From positions 117,085 to 181,084 of the forward strand of contig JAQGBZ010000113.1 in assembly GCA_034687125.1 (NCBI GenBank): a DNA stretch of 64,000 nucleotides. The letters are read 5' to 3'. Under the pieces are notes generated by a model. That model did not search any database, was not told where the DNA came from, and saw only the letters and a program-made list of their open reading frames with translations. Below, piece after piece: positions 26,620 through 42,011 of this stretch (position 1 is its first letter; every line of letters begins with the position of its first letter). The position numbers and the translations under genes were made by a program. Source of the stretch: Neelides folsomi. Its lineage: Eukaryota; Arthropoda; Collembola; Neelipleona; Neelidae.

Positions 26620-26820
26620 ATGCACTCAATAGCGGCATTGTTGTCTATAATAGTTTTTAATTATATTGGTTTACAAAGCGCTCCACCTCCACGAGAGAAC
26701 ACATGTCGACTTTGTACCATGGCCCCCATTTGTTCATTTGTCTTTTTCTTTATTGACCCTACTTGTTTCGAATCTTACCGAGCGAGTGTGTCAACTTGTT
26801 CAAGACACAAAAATCATTGA
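26620..26820 (+). other. Possible small secreted Cys-containing peptide
   Basis: A 66-codon frame starts MHSIAALLSIIVFNYIGLQS, which looks like a signal peptide, followed by APPPRENTCRLCTMAPIC and further Cys. A hydrophobic run (FVFFFI) in the middle and the lack of homology argue for caution. A GTACCA donor inside could make it a first exon. Confidence 0.25.
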
Positions 26821-27337
26821 CAACTATAATTCAACTCATTTAAGGTTTTATATAAAACTTCTTGGTATAGGATGCATAAAATATTTCTAAAAGGACCGTT
26901 GCGTTGTCTAATTAATCCTAAAATCCTAATGTCCTAATGTACATAATACTACAGATATAAAGAAAATGTTCATTAGATTGAATTCATTAGACCCTACTGA
27001 AGTAATAAGGAAGACATGAGAGAATTTAAATAATAAGGGAGCCCAAATGAATGCGTGAATGCAAATATGAATGAAATCAATGAAATGAAAACGAGAGCTG
27101 TATTGTATAATTGAATTTTCAAGTAATGGATTATTTCACTTATGCCATCAATGTGAAAGGTCAATTAATGAGATGATTTTTATGGGAATTACGGAGAATG
27201 CTGTTACACTTAACATCATTACAGTTTTCATTTTAATGTTTTTACAAGGGAAAGAAATCAAGATTTGCATTATATGAAAAGTGGACGAATTTACCCTTCA
27301 AATCACGGGAAAATAATTGATCCTATTAGTTAGGTAA

Positions 27338-27489
27338 TTAGTGATCGGGAGGTGTGGGAATGTAAACCGCTTTATCAACCCAAATACCAATTTGTTCCCA
27401 TCCATTATTTCCCACCCGAAATGAGGGATAATTACAATGGTCTTGACAGGCAGAAGGTCTCAAACACATTTTATTAATCTGAACAAAGC
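27338..27489 (-). other. Possible terminal exon with Cys residues
   Basis: After TATGTTTGTAG the minus strand reads HWSFVQINKMCLRPSACQDH, then CNYPSFRVGNNGWEQIGIWV..., ending PTPPDH and a stop. Composition is coding-like and GC-richer than its flanks. No upstream partner exon was identified. Confidence 0.3.
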
Positions 27490-28556
27490 TCCAATGTCTA
27501 CAAACATAAAAATTGTATGTTACAAACACGTAAATTACAAAGACGGTGGCAATTATAAACAAATACTAAAGATCTATACAAGCTATGATTTATACAACAA
27601 TTAAGTACGAGTTCTGATTCAGTGCTTTTATATTCGTATACTAACGATACAAGAGCGAACAGGGTATAGATAAATTATCTTTTATATCTTATATCAAACG
27701 CCTTTATCAAAATTATAGAGTTAAGTTAGGCCAATTTTTTCCTTCTGTTTGAAGCTATTTGAGGGTTCGAGGTTGATAATTTTGCATTAAGGAAACGAAT
27801 TCCCTGCGTAATTGAGGATGAGAAAAAAGGAGAAGGAATCGATTAAAGATTAAAAAGGATCCAAGAGATATTCAAAAGAGCCTTCTAAAGACAATCAGCA
27901 AAAAATGAAGCACCGTCCGCTCAAATTGGAACTCACAGGGTTAAAACACCATAATCTACCAACTTGAGCTCAACTATGGCTCAGAATATTTATTGAAGGA
28001 AATTGAGATCCACAAATATGCATTTAATATTCAACTATGTAATGTAGTTATTTTATATTGTATACTACGAAGCCCTAGTGGATCTTGACTTCATCCCTTA
28101 CATAGAATACGAGCTTATAACTAAAATCAAAATACAATTTATTCAAGGTATGTTCTGTAAATAAGATTGTCTCATTATTACCATTACATTATAGGGATGC
28201 TGAGATGAAATAAGTCATACGTTGAGGGCCAATTGTAAGTTATATAGGATTTAATGATGATTTGAGGTAAGTTCGCAGGGCCGTTTTTTACAGTGAGCTT
28301 TAGCAGAGAAAAAAAGCCTATAGCGTTGTGGAGGAGGAAATCAGAACGAGAAGGGCATTCACGACGCATCTCAACACGTACACTTACGTGTATTTCTCAT
28401 ACTAGGACCTTTTATTAACAAACAAAGTCGGGTGGCATTGTTGCAGAAGAGCCGTCGTCTACATCTACCATATGAGATGTACCTCGAGGAAACTAATGCT
28501 GTGATTCCCATCTCCATTGTTGCGGAGAGCAAATTGAAAGGGAGTTTGGAGCAAAG

Positions 28557-28564
28557 TATAAAAG
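28557..28564 (+). promoter_or_regulatory. TATA box of the cuticle-type gene
   Basis: TATAAAAG lies 89 bp before the ATG at 28653. This is a suitable distance for a start of transcription near 28590 and a UTR of about 60 bases. Confidence 0.65.
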
Positions 28565-28652
28565 GACAAAGTCGTCTCAACAATCTTCACACTCGCTCTT
28601 TTACAACTTTAATCAACTCTTCAATCTTCCTTCGACAAACCCTTCAATCAAC

Positions 28653-29637
28653 ATGAACTCCGTAAGAATTTAATAACAAGTGGATTTTCAAACTTTCGAG
28701 TTGTTCTCAATTTTGAATTTTGAAAAAGTTTTTTTCAACCAACATTGTCATCTTTAATAATAATTACCCGTTCGGATATTTCAGATCGTTATCGTCGTTC
28801 TCGCCATGGCTGCGGCCGCCCAAGCCGGACTTGTCGCCGGACCAGCTTATGCTGCTGCTCCATTGGCCTATGCTCCAGCAGTAAGAAACAATCCAATTTT
28901 CATATAATAATAATTTGCCCTTATCTTCACCCGACGTAACAGAGCAATAAATAACGTGATAATGAATAGGTCCATGCTGTTGCTGCTCCAGTGGCCTATG
29001 CTGCTCCAGCCGTCGTTAAGACTGTAAGTTACTAAACCTTTACACTCATGTGTGTTGCTGGATATAAGTACACGTTAATTTCATTTTATAAAAACATCTC
29101 ACAAAGCGGAATAGAAGTCGTGTTGGGATATATTCTATGGCTAGGTTGATATTTAATTGTTATATTAAAAAAGCACTATTTCCAGCACGCGATCGCTCCA
29201 GTTGCCTATGCTGCCGCCCCAGCCGTCGTCAAGACCCACGTAAGAACAACCCCAACATTATTTATATACTAAACTCCCAATATATAACCTTGATATTAAT
29301 TTTGTGAATTATTGTATCAATTATAGGCTTTCGCTGCACCAGTCGCTTACGCCCACGCTCCATACGCACACGCTCCATTGGCTTATGCCCATGCTGCCCC
29401 ACTCGCCTATGCTGCCGGACCAGCCGTCGTCAAGACTGTAAGGATCATTAAGAATGACTAACTAAAACTAACCATCAATTAATATAAGTTGTGTTCCAAG
29501 ACGAGACATGACGCATGCATTATTAACAGTTTATTTAATTTCTTTATATTTTTGTATTAAACAAGCCATATTTTCAGCATCACCTTGCTGCCCCAGTTGC
29601 CTATGCTGGACCCCACTTCGCTCACACCATCCTTTAA
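28653..29637 (+). CDS. Cuticle-type secreted protein with AAPVAYA repeats
   Basis: Six exons (28653-28661, 28785-28880, 28970-29023, 29186-29239, 29327-29437, 29578-29637), all with phase-0 junctions, give 127 residues. The start MNS-IVIVVLAMAAAAQAG is a signal peptide split by the first intron after three codons, a common arthropod cuticle-gene pattern. The mature part is short Ala/Pro/Val/Tyr/His modules: APAYAA..., AAPVAYA, APAVVKT repeated at exon ends, and YAHAPYAHAPLAYAHA in exon 5. It ends HFAHTIL. Such AAP(A/V) repeats mark low-complexity structural proteins of exoskeleton or other extracellular matrix. It has a TATA box upstream and AATAAA at 29700. There is no chitin-binding RR consensus, so direct chitin binding is not implied. 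Confidence 0.88.
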
Positions 29638-29699
29638 AGTGCTCAACTAGTGACTGTTTACAAAGCCAAAGCGTCCTCTCTTCTCAAGAACCATTATGA

Positions 29700-29705
29700 A
29701 ATAAA
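29700..29705 (+). terminator. Polyadenylation signal of the cuticle-type gene
   Basis: AATAAA lies 63 bases after the stop codon. Its position suits the 3' end of this short transcript. Confidence 0.6.
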
Positions 29706-30008
29706 ATGAAGGACTTAAACGTTACTTTGTTACATACCTACAAATACTCCTTCCTCCCACCACCACAATCACATCTTTTTTGTTTTGTTATTTGGACTTA
29801 CTCGAAATTATTTTGATACTGTGAAATAAATTTGGCAGAAATTTTTTTATTGAAAATATTCTCTTATATTTATTATCTTTTGTAAAATTGCACATTTATT
29901 TCTTCAATTGCATAAGACCCATTATAGGTACATACATAAATAGAGTAATCCTAATAATATACAAAATAAGAAAAATTAAATATAAAATTTAATATATGAA
30001 TTAACTTA

Positions 30009-31404
30009 TTAAAAATATAGTTTTCGATTTGATGAAGTTGTTAAATTGAACGATCCGTGTCGTCCAACACCGTTAACAAAATCGGTTGCTCCTTTTACAG
30101 ATTCCTATTAGAAAGAATTAAGTATCGTACAATTAAATAAATTAATATTATACAATTATTTTGAAAATATAGAAATGATTGAATACTTTTCGAATAATAT
30201 CGTTTCCCCTTTCCAATTCCAACTTAATGGCTTCTTCGAAAGAGGACGAATTGTACATTGCTTCGTAGGCTGATAATCGATCTCTGTTTAGGCACTCTTG
30301 AGGAAATTTAACAATGCTTGTTGCCAAATTCACAGCTTGTCCAACTCCCGTCCCACAAGCGACAACTTGATTAACAAGCCCCATACTATGAGCTTCGATT
30401 CCGTTAACACCTCTTCCAGTTATGATGAGGTCTAAGGCACGGCTAAGCCCAATCAAATGAGGAAGACGCACAGTGCCGCCGTCAATTAATGGAACTCCTA
30501 TTAAAAATACATTTTTATTTAATAAATATAAATATTTTAAGTGTAGAGCAAAATGAGTATCATTATTTTACCAAATCTCCTGCAGAAAATTCCCATCACC
30601 GCCGTTTCCTCCATAACTCTCATATCACACATCAATGTCAGTTCCATTCCTCCTATAATAGTTAATTAAATGCACTGCTACATAATTGACTCGACCAGAG
30701 GAAATAAATAAGGTTTAGAAATATACCAGCAACAGCGTATCCGGCTATCCCGGCAATGACAGGTTTAGAAAAAAATTTGTGTCTGCTCGGACCCTAATTA
30801 AGTTACAATAAAAAAATAGTTAAATAGCGTTTGATGTATTAAATTACCATTTTAAAAATAAATAATCCATTATTAATTTATTGACCATTGGGCCAGCTCC
30901 GTTTTTAGATGCGGGATTGTAAATAAATTCGTATTCTTCGGGTTTTTCCGAAACTTCTTTCAAGTCGAGGCCAGCGGAAAAACAACCACCTTTACCATAA
31001 AGGACAGCAACAGTGGCCTCGGAGTCATTTTCAAAATTTTCAAATGCTTCTCGAAGTCTTCGAGCAGTTTCAACATTGACACAATTTCTTTTCTCAGGTC
31101 TGTTTATTCCAATGGTGGTGATCCCCTTCAACTTTTCCACAATAACTTCGGCTAAATTGAAAGAGAAAAATATTATATTTCGTAATTAATTTTTATGAAC
31201 ACTCAAAAATATTTATATTGAAATAAATATTACCTATAATATAATTATTATTAATACTAGTAAATACTATACATTGATTGACTTACGTTCAGAAGCGTAA
31301 TACCTTTTTGAGATTTGTTTGTTGTGATTTTGATTCAAGCAAATTTCGGAATTTGTGGTCCTAAGAACAAATGCTCCTGTTCGAACAAATCGGCTTGTTA
31401 ACAT
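30009..31404 (-). CDS. Mitochondrial enoyl-CoA hydratase/isomerase-family protein, copy 1
   Basis: Six exons (31404-31287, 31151-30886, 30793-30727, 30652-30572, 30497-30187, 30104-30009) give 312 residues. The first about 40 residues are basic and hydroxylated (MLTSRFVRTGAFVLRTTN), like a mitochondrial presequence. The crotonase fold follows: ITTIGINRPEKRNCVN, the oxyanion-hole segment GGCFSAGLDL, then AGYAVAGGMELTLMCDMRV with the first catalytic Glu. The region of the second hydratase Glu reads FGVPLIDGGTVRLPHLIG, with no Glu, so classical hydratase activity is doubtful. It ends FVNGVGRHGSFNL. The exon-2 donor (GTCAAT) is weak, but the position is fixed by copy 2. Tandem copy 2 is upstream at 32288-33923. 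Substrate unknown. Confidence 0.9.
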
Positions 31405-32122
31405 CTTAATGAATGTGAATTATCAGTGAAAATGAAAATAACTATAAAATTATGATGCGTAATAAGGTGAATAATTTTAAATTTTAATCAGCTGGATTAA
31501 GAGTATATACAATTTACAATGAAAAGTTTTCCACTTTTCTTGCACTCTTTATCTTTATGGCTCAAGAAGATGGTCATTTAGTTGAGAGCGCGCCGCAGAA
31601 AACTTATAAAACTCATAACATGGAACAGGAATGGGGAAGTTGAGATTTCCATCCAGTTCTTAAAGCTGAAATCGAAGAGAAAGTTAATTGACCTTTCGGA
31701 GATAAAAATTATAGGGAGTGTTCTATTAGGATGATATGATTATAATGGCGTTTATGTATATTACAATCTTGCTATGATTTATTTAATTACAAATAAAAAT
31801 TCAGTATGATTTCGAAGTATTGAAAGCTGATTTTTTTTCAATTGCATTCAATCATAAATATATAAAGCTATACTTTAGATAACGTATTGTATTATACCAA
31901 GTATCATTGTCAATAACCTAAATTATATATAAATTTTACATAAATATTTTATACGTTAACAATAGAGGAAGGTTGTGAACATTATATGAATATAAATATA
32001 CTACATAATATACTGTCCAAAAAGTCCATTCATCTATGTATATTGTATATGAAAATGCTAATTGATGAGATACGATAATTTTATAATTAGTTTATCTTTA
32101 AGACGCATTTAATAAAGTTAAA
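31405..32122. other. Spacer between the two crotonase-family genes
   Basis: Upstream region of copy 1, AT-rich, with no clear TATA box or other motif. It ends at the mariner-type fragment. Confidence 0.4.
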
Positions 32123-32275
32123 ATGGATAATTATGATTTTGATTTAATTGAACAAAGAGCAGTAATAAAGTTTTTATCATTAGAAGGATTAAGAGGAACA
32201 AACACTCAAATGAACGGACTTATTGGACAGTATATTAATTCTCTAACATTTGTTTTGTTATATTTGACATCATAG
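32123..32275 (+). pseudogene. Mariner-type transposase N-terminal fragment
   Basis: A 50-codon frame starts MDNYDFDLIEQRAVIKFLSLEG, then RGTNTQMNGLIGQYI. The EQRAVIKFL.LEG stretch is typical of the Mos1/SETMAR-type N-terminal helix-turn-helix of mariner transposases. It ends at TAG with no catalytic domain following and no recognisable TIRs. It sits 12 bases from the 3' end of crotonase copy 2, on the opposite strand. Similarity is from memory and covers only about 25 residues. Confidence 0.5.
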
Positions 32276-32287
32276 TTCATAATTGAG

Positions 32288-33923
32288 TTAAAGTTTGGAC
32301 TTTGTTTGAAGATTGAAAGAGCCGTGACGCCCTGTTCCGCCAACAAAATTTTGAGCTCCTTTGACAGACTCCTACAAAGACAAAAGAGATATTGTATAGC
32401 TAATATAAGAAAGTGTACTTGTATATTGAATTGGTATATTTATAATTATGTAAACAAGTATAAGTTGATCTTATCCTATTTATTTTATTTATTTAAAATG
32501 AACAAAATAATCCAGTTAATCATTATCGATCCTATAATGATTAATGTAAAATTAAAGAGAAAATTGAATTAATTTGAGTGGTCCTCACATTTTCAACGAC
32601 GCTAACTCCGTTCCTCAGTTCATACTCTATTGCATCTTGAAACGATTTTGCGTCATACATGGCATAAAACGCTGATTCTCTGTCTCTTCTTAAGCACTCT
32701 TGAGGAAACTTGGAAATTTCTTTGGCTAATTCAATAGCTTGGCTAAAAGCTTCTCCTTTCTTCACAACTCGATTTGCCCACCCAAAAGATAATGCCTCTT
32801 TTGCACCGATTCCTCTACCAGTTAAAATCAAATCCATTGCTCTGCTCAAACCGATTAAATGCGGGAGACGAACAGTTCCTCCGTCCAAAAGTGGAACTCC
32901 TATTAAAATTTATAATTTACTTTAAAATTATAAATAATAACTATTAAAATATTGTATTATTGTTTTTACCAAATCTTCTACAAAAAACTCCAGTGATTGC
33001 ATCTTCTTCCATAACTCTCATATCACACATTGTAGCCAATTCTAGTCCACCTTTAATTTTCATTTGAATATAATAAAATTATAATTAACAAAAAGTTTTG
33101 AGAATTTGAATAAAAGAATTAATTTTTACCAGCAACAGCATAGCCATCAACTGCTGCAATAATAGGCTTCTCAATAAATCTTCTACTTGGACCCTGTTAA
33201 ATCAGAATATAACATTTCAGTAGTTATAAAATCATATAATTTAAATGTGAAAATCAAATTCATTTACCATTGGGCCACACTTTTCTGAATTGGTTGGATC
33301 AAAGTGTTTACTAGATTCGAAGTCAATCTCGGCAGGTTTTTCCGCAAGGGTATTAAGGTCAAAGCCGGCACAAAAAGTTCCCCCTGTTCCGTAAAAGACG
33401 GCGACGGGAGATGACTGGTCTTTTTCAAAATTCTTAAAGGCTTCCATCAGTTCTTTGGCAGTATCCAAATTAACACAATTTCTCTTCGCCGGTCGATTGA
33501 TTCCTATCGTCGTTATCGCGTCAACCATTCCAACTTCGATGTTTTTGTAACCTGTGCAGGAAATAAATATTGTCAAATTATCATTACTCTCATCATGAAA
33601 TCTGATTATAATATTTTTTAAAGTGCACAAATATTATTACATTATTTATTAAAATGTCATTTAATAATTTAATGCCTCTTATGGCTTCGAAGTTTAAATC
33701 TGTTTTGATGTGAAATGTAATGTAATGTATTTCGAAAATGTTTGACACTATAATTTATTCTTATTAAATATATAAGTATTTTAATGTAAATAGGTATACC
33801 TTGAGCTTGAGTATTTTGAGAGTAAAATCGATTTCCAGTTGGTTGGCTCATTGTAATTGTAATAATATTTAGATCTCTCTTAAAAACTCTCGTATTTTTA
33901 AAGATGAATGTTATACCAAACAT
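32288..33923 (-). CDS. Mitochondrial enoyl-CoA hydratase/isomerase-family protein, copy 2
   Basis: Six exons (33923-33800, 33551-33268, 33193-33130, 33050-32970, 32899-32589, 32371-32288) give 315 residues. Intron positions and phases match copy 1 exactly, and exons 4 and 5 have the same lengths (81 and 311 bp). The N-terminus MFGITFIFKNTRVFKRDL is a likely mitochondrial presequence. The core shows INRPAKRNCVN, GGTFCAGFDL, then DGYAVAGGLELATMCDMRV with the first Glu, and again FGVPLLDGGTVRLPHLIG lacking the second catalytic Glu. It ends GGTGRHGSFNLQTKSKL. It is clearly a tandem duplicate of copy 1. The shared loss of the second Glu points to a non-hydratase crotonase reaction or scaffold (inference). 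An alternative start is the Met in TITMSQ. Confidence 0.9.
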
Positions 33924-35966
33924 ACCCGTTGAGTATTAAGTGTTAACAAGTGAATAAAAATATATATCTCAAGTAATTATACTCATACTACAATATAATT
34001 ATCGATCAATCAATTGGCCTCTATTCTATCCACTTAACAGAAAAGTCAAAAGCTCAAAAGGTTTAAAGTTAAAGTTTGAAATGAGCTAATAAATGCAGGC
34101 GAAAATATATTTTATCATTTGAAACTGATTCATGGAATAGCACCATATCTAAACCATACGTACAATACTTTAAGCAAGCATCAATACATTAATTAAACAG
34201 TTTTTAATGTTGACAAGTTGACATATTATACATACATCAATAGGTATATCGTATAGTCAATACAAATAAATGCTGATTCAATATTTAATAACGATACTTA
34301 TATTTGAAACAAATGCCAGCAGTAGTACATCAATATAGAGTAAAGTATATATATTTATTTATCTAAAATCATACTAATATTTTATCCAAGCAGTACAATT
34401 AATTAAGAGCTTCGTCCGGTATCCAACTATTCATTAGAATTGAATCATTTAAGGGGTGGATTAACGCTAAGTTATTTAAGGTCCCTCAGTGGACTTGTCT
34501 TGCGGAACGGAATAAAAGAGGAAAGTCGAGTGAAGAAATCCCCAACACGTAGAGGATAGGATAGGAGTTTAACACATGAGAGACTGCGCAGAGGTTCGCA
34601 AAGTCCCATTTATCTGCAAAATTTACTAAAGGTAGTAAAGGTTTTCACATCATATGCGACCCACTCCATTAACATCTTTTTCCTCCATCACTCACCCTTC
34701 GTTCAAAGACCTTCAATTGGGACCACAAATCGGTCACAATTGAAATCCGGAACTCTTGAAAGTGAATTATTCCATAAATTGATCAGCTCTTTTCATTCCA
34801 AATTGAACTCCTTGGACTGGAAGACGAGAGAAGAGTTCATCAAAGGTAAAAAATGGAGTAATTTCTAATTATTCGAAATTAGTTCATAGAAAATATTTAT
34901 AAGAATCCTCCCTTTTACAAGTACTTGATTAAACTTCCATATAAGGACATGTACATTTTAAAATTTTTATTATGCTCCCTTTAAACTAAACTTTAATCGC
35001 TCAATTGATTCATCTCTCTCAGAAATATTATTTAATTTGTATGAAATAATATTGTATCGATATAAATGATCAAAACGGTTTTATATAAGTTCCTTATTTT
35101 TTATTTAGTAATATTAGTTATACAGAGCATGTTTTTAAAATAATAACATTTAAAGATTTTATATGTAAACCGCTGTAGATAACTGTATTATAAATATTAA
35201 AATAAGTATGATGGTTCATATCAAAGTGCAATTCATTATTGTCGAGGCGTGTTTAGATTTAACTTGAGATAAGTAGTGGAAAGTCATTTTGTATGTAATT
35301 TTGTATTCATTTATTCCGTTTTTTGAAAAAAGAATTGAAATCATGTCGTTTTCTCTCCCCCTAACCGCGTCCCTTTTAATTGTCTCTCCACACATATGCA
35401 TTATGGTTATTGAACTCGTTTCTTTCATGTAATGATTGACTCATCCTCCTTGACTTCCCTATCTGACGTCTTGAATCCCATCTGACGCAGCCAATACACC
35501 ACCCCGTCCCAACTCCCTTTAATACATTAAACTTCCCATTTACAATAATACTCACATTTCTTTTGTTTTGACCTTCACAGCTCACTTGAGTTGAAATAAT
35601 GGTTCTTTAATGACTTATTTCAACAGGAAACCCATTATTTATGAATTTTTACCCATCGTTCAATATCGTACGATTTAACAAAAGGTTAATTATTAATTAA
35701 CATTTTTGCATTTGTTATTCTCAATGAATTATCCGATGTTCTTGAGTTTCATATTCCCAATTTGCAAAATTACAATTATCTAAATTAAGGAGAAGTGTTG
35801 GTGGTATTCTACAAATACATGTACCGTGAAAATACATTTTTTGCAAGACTTTATATTAATTTTAAATAATATTATTTAGATCATTGAAGAGATCGAGAGA
35901 GTGCGAGTGTGAGAGTTGAGAATCTTGGAGATTAAATGGGAACAGACTTTTCAATTGTAAAGAAGA
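33924..35966. other. Spacer between crotonase copy 2 and Nedd4
   Basis: A GC-richer tract at about 34390-34845 ends ATCAAAG|GTAAAA and could be a non-coding first exon of the downstream Nedd4 gene. A TAA lies in frame just before the Nedd4 ATG, so its UTR must run upstream. Otherwise I see nothing recognisable. Confidence 0.4.
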
Positions 35967-39752
<3,786 letters not shown>

Positions 39753-39840
39753 AATTCAATTTTTTCTAAATATAATATATGCCCTAATTACGATTCGTTG
39801 AAAACGTTATTCCTTTCTCTGTCAAGTCATCGTCTCGTAA

Positions 39841-39846
39841 AATAAA
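39841..39846 (+). terminator. Polyadenylation signal of Nedd4
   Basis: AATAAA lies 88 bases after the Nedd4 stop, a normal distance for a short 3' UTR. Confidence 0.55.
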
Positions 39847-40615
39847 AGAGTTAGAACTATTTCACTATTTATTTTATTTGCAACAATGAATTTATATTTA
39901 TTGACCAGTTATTCTATAAATGTTAAATCAATATGTATTGAAATATTTCATTACACGCGTATTATATAAACTAATATAAATATAAATGTTTTATCATAAT
40001 CTAAGAAAATTGTGTAATAATATATTATAGTATATTAGAATTGAAATTATTCAATGGTTGAATGTAGGCTTGGTGCCTTCAAAACGTATGAGTTCTAGTG
40101 AATAAAAAATTCATTGTCATTACAAGCTTGTTCCATAATTTATTTGAATCACTCACCTTACATTAACTTTAAGTTAAAATCGTCAAAATATTTTTTCCGG
40201 ACTAATTGTAAATGTATTGGTAAAATTATCTGAAAAAATCATCGAGAATGACACATTTAGAATTTCACCAAAAGCCATGCAATTAGTTGAAATCATAGAA
40301 TTCATTTTATCGTTTGTATTCTTACAGAATCAATTATCCAAAATGCTATGCCCGGAGCCAGGACCAACTTATCCTGACACTTAATTAGCCTAACTTGGTC
40401 AAGAAATTGAGTCCTTGTTAATTGCTATTCAGTCTTATTAGTATAATATAATAAGTCTTGAAATGAAGGACAGAATCTATCCCTGAGCCTGAGTCCCACA
40501 TAGATTACTATATGCACATCTGCCGTATAGATGCGAAGATGTTGATGGAGATTTTCATGCGCATGAAGAGTCGGATTCTCCATCTTCGTCTTAAAGAATA
40601 GAAATAAAGGGAATT
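39847..40615. other. Spacer and probable 5' UTR of the Cys-rich gene
   Basis: AT-rich to about 40320, then GC-richer 40460-40610, consistent with a promoter or 5' UTR. No clear TATA box or coding frame. Confidence 0.35.
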
Positions 40616-41207
40616 ATGTCGTATTCTTTATTTATCCTCTTTTTTCTCTTCGTATTTGAAATTGATGGGAGTCCTGTAAGTGGTGGCCCCAATTTGAAGC
40701 CTCTTTTATCCTCAAAGACAAGAGTCAAGTCAAGGCCAAGAAATCCTCCAGGAGCCGAGAGATACGACGACTCCATCAACGATTACCTTACAGAGGTTGA
40801 TACTTTCTCTTTCTCCCTACACCTTTCTTTCTCTTCTTCAATATTTATCCATTTTAATAAACTTATAAATCAAATCTTATATTATTTTCTTGTAATTATA
40901 CAAAATAAGTTTGCCTATGTTTATAATGCATTAATTGTTATGTATGATAGTTCTCTATCTTTCGCTAATAATTTTCATTGTCTTGTAGAGAACATGTTGG
41001 TGGAATGAAATGTGCAAAGAGGAGTTTTCCTCAAAGTTCCGGTGCCGGTGTCCTTTATGGTCTTACTGTTCAAGCCCTGGAAGATATTACAATGCGTTTT
41101 GCAACATGTCAGGGACAGGTTATTTGTGGTCTCAACCGAAAAACCCCGAGCCACCTGCCTTTTACCCAAGGTCTTATTCAAAGTTCTCGAGAACAACTAG
41201 AAACTGA
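40616..41207 (+). CDS. Small secreted cysteine-rich protein
   Basis: Two exons (40616-40795, 40989-41207) give 132 residues. MSYSLFILFFLFVFEIDGSP is a signal peptide. A basic, proline-containing linker (KTRVKSRPRNPPGAERYDD) follows, then six Cys in a compact C-x5-C-x9-C-x-C-x5-C-x9-C array: TCWWNEMCKEEF...FRCRCPLWSYC...YYNAFC. The tail is aromatic and proline-rich (GYLWSQPKNPEPPAFYPRSY). Six spaced Cys suggest three disulfides and an extracellular role such as a peptide hormone, ligand or defence peptide; I cannot assign a family. The donor GTTGAT is non-consensus, so the join should be checked. Dibasic-like KSR and PR sites before the domain might allow processing. A polyA signal follows at 41355. 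Confidence 0.65.
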
Positions 41208-41354
41208 AGAAGCTCAAAATATAAACTCAAGAATCTCATTACACCAGTTACATGACTTAACTACTCAATAATACTAAAGCTAGTTGGTAAAAAAAACCAT
41301 GTAGCCAATAATTCCATATAAGTTACCTTTATGTACTGATAGAGCAAAATATTT

Positions 41355-41360
41355 AATAAA
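41355..41360 (+). terminator. Polyadenylation signal of the Cys-rich gene
   Basis: AATAAA lies about 150 bases after the stop codon, with another AATAAA-like motif just after it. Confidence 0.45.
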
Positions 41361-42011
41361 CAATAAAACTGTTGTATGAATCTTCAAAGTAATATAAAAA
41401 TAATCTTTGGTAAGTCTCTGTCACTGTACACTGTACATTCTACATAATGTATAGTAAAAATTATGTAAACTGCTCTTTGAAAAGTATAAAATTGTTATAG
41501 TTTGTAAATGCAAGATATAATTAAGTGAATAAAGAAGTTAATAATTATATGAAAATAACAGTTATTAACAATCATTATCATATAACTACATATTTTTCAT
41601 AAAAATATTTTCGCATTCATGTGCTTTAAGTATTTCTAAGTAGTTGTTTATGAGTATTTACTAGAGTTGAGTTTAGATCATTATAATATGCATATTCAAA
41701 CGATAAATATATTATGTGAATAGATGAAAACTATTGGAGTAATTAATCAAATAGTAAAAACGCATCAATACAAATATAATTTGAAGCATCTAAATATTAC
41801 GCATTTAACTATACAAGACGTATAAGAAACCGTATAGGAAGAAGCTGTGTTTTGGATCGATGATGTTCGTTGACGTCAAAGGGAAGGAGACGCGTCGTCG
41901 CGGAAAACAATTTTCTTCACTGCTGGACAACTTTAACACCTGCCGAGAATTTCGTTATTAAATAATAGAGTGCCATTCGACTTTGCACTCGTTAACATTA
42001 TCGTTCCATCA
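41361..42011. other. Spacer and promoter region of the PAL gene
   Basis: AT-rich until about 41830, then GC-richer. It contains the palindrome TGACGTCA described separately. No other gene seen. Confidence 0.4.
41871..41878. promoter_or_regulatory. Candidate CRE (TGACGTCA) upstream of PAL
   Basis: A full palindromic cAMP-response-element core lies 134 bp before the PAL start codon. CREB/ATF-type factors bind this core. Regulation of this gene by it is inference from position alone, as an 8-bp site can occur by chance. Confidence 0.35.

Larger units (their letters stand above)
22528..28556. other. Long AT-rich spacer, mostly empty
   Basis: No confident gene. Three weak candidates are listed separately (24764-24886, 26620-26820, 27338-27489). 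The rest shows no homology, repeats or RNA genes that I can recognise. Confidence 0.5.

Noticed and set aside
28371-28583. Minus-strand 70-codon frame (MLRRLCPFILCSKL...)
   Set aside because: It overlaps the TATA box and promoter of the cuticle-type gene and has no homology.
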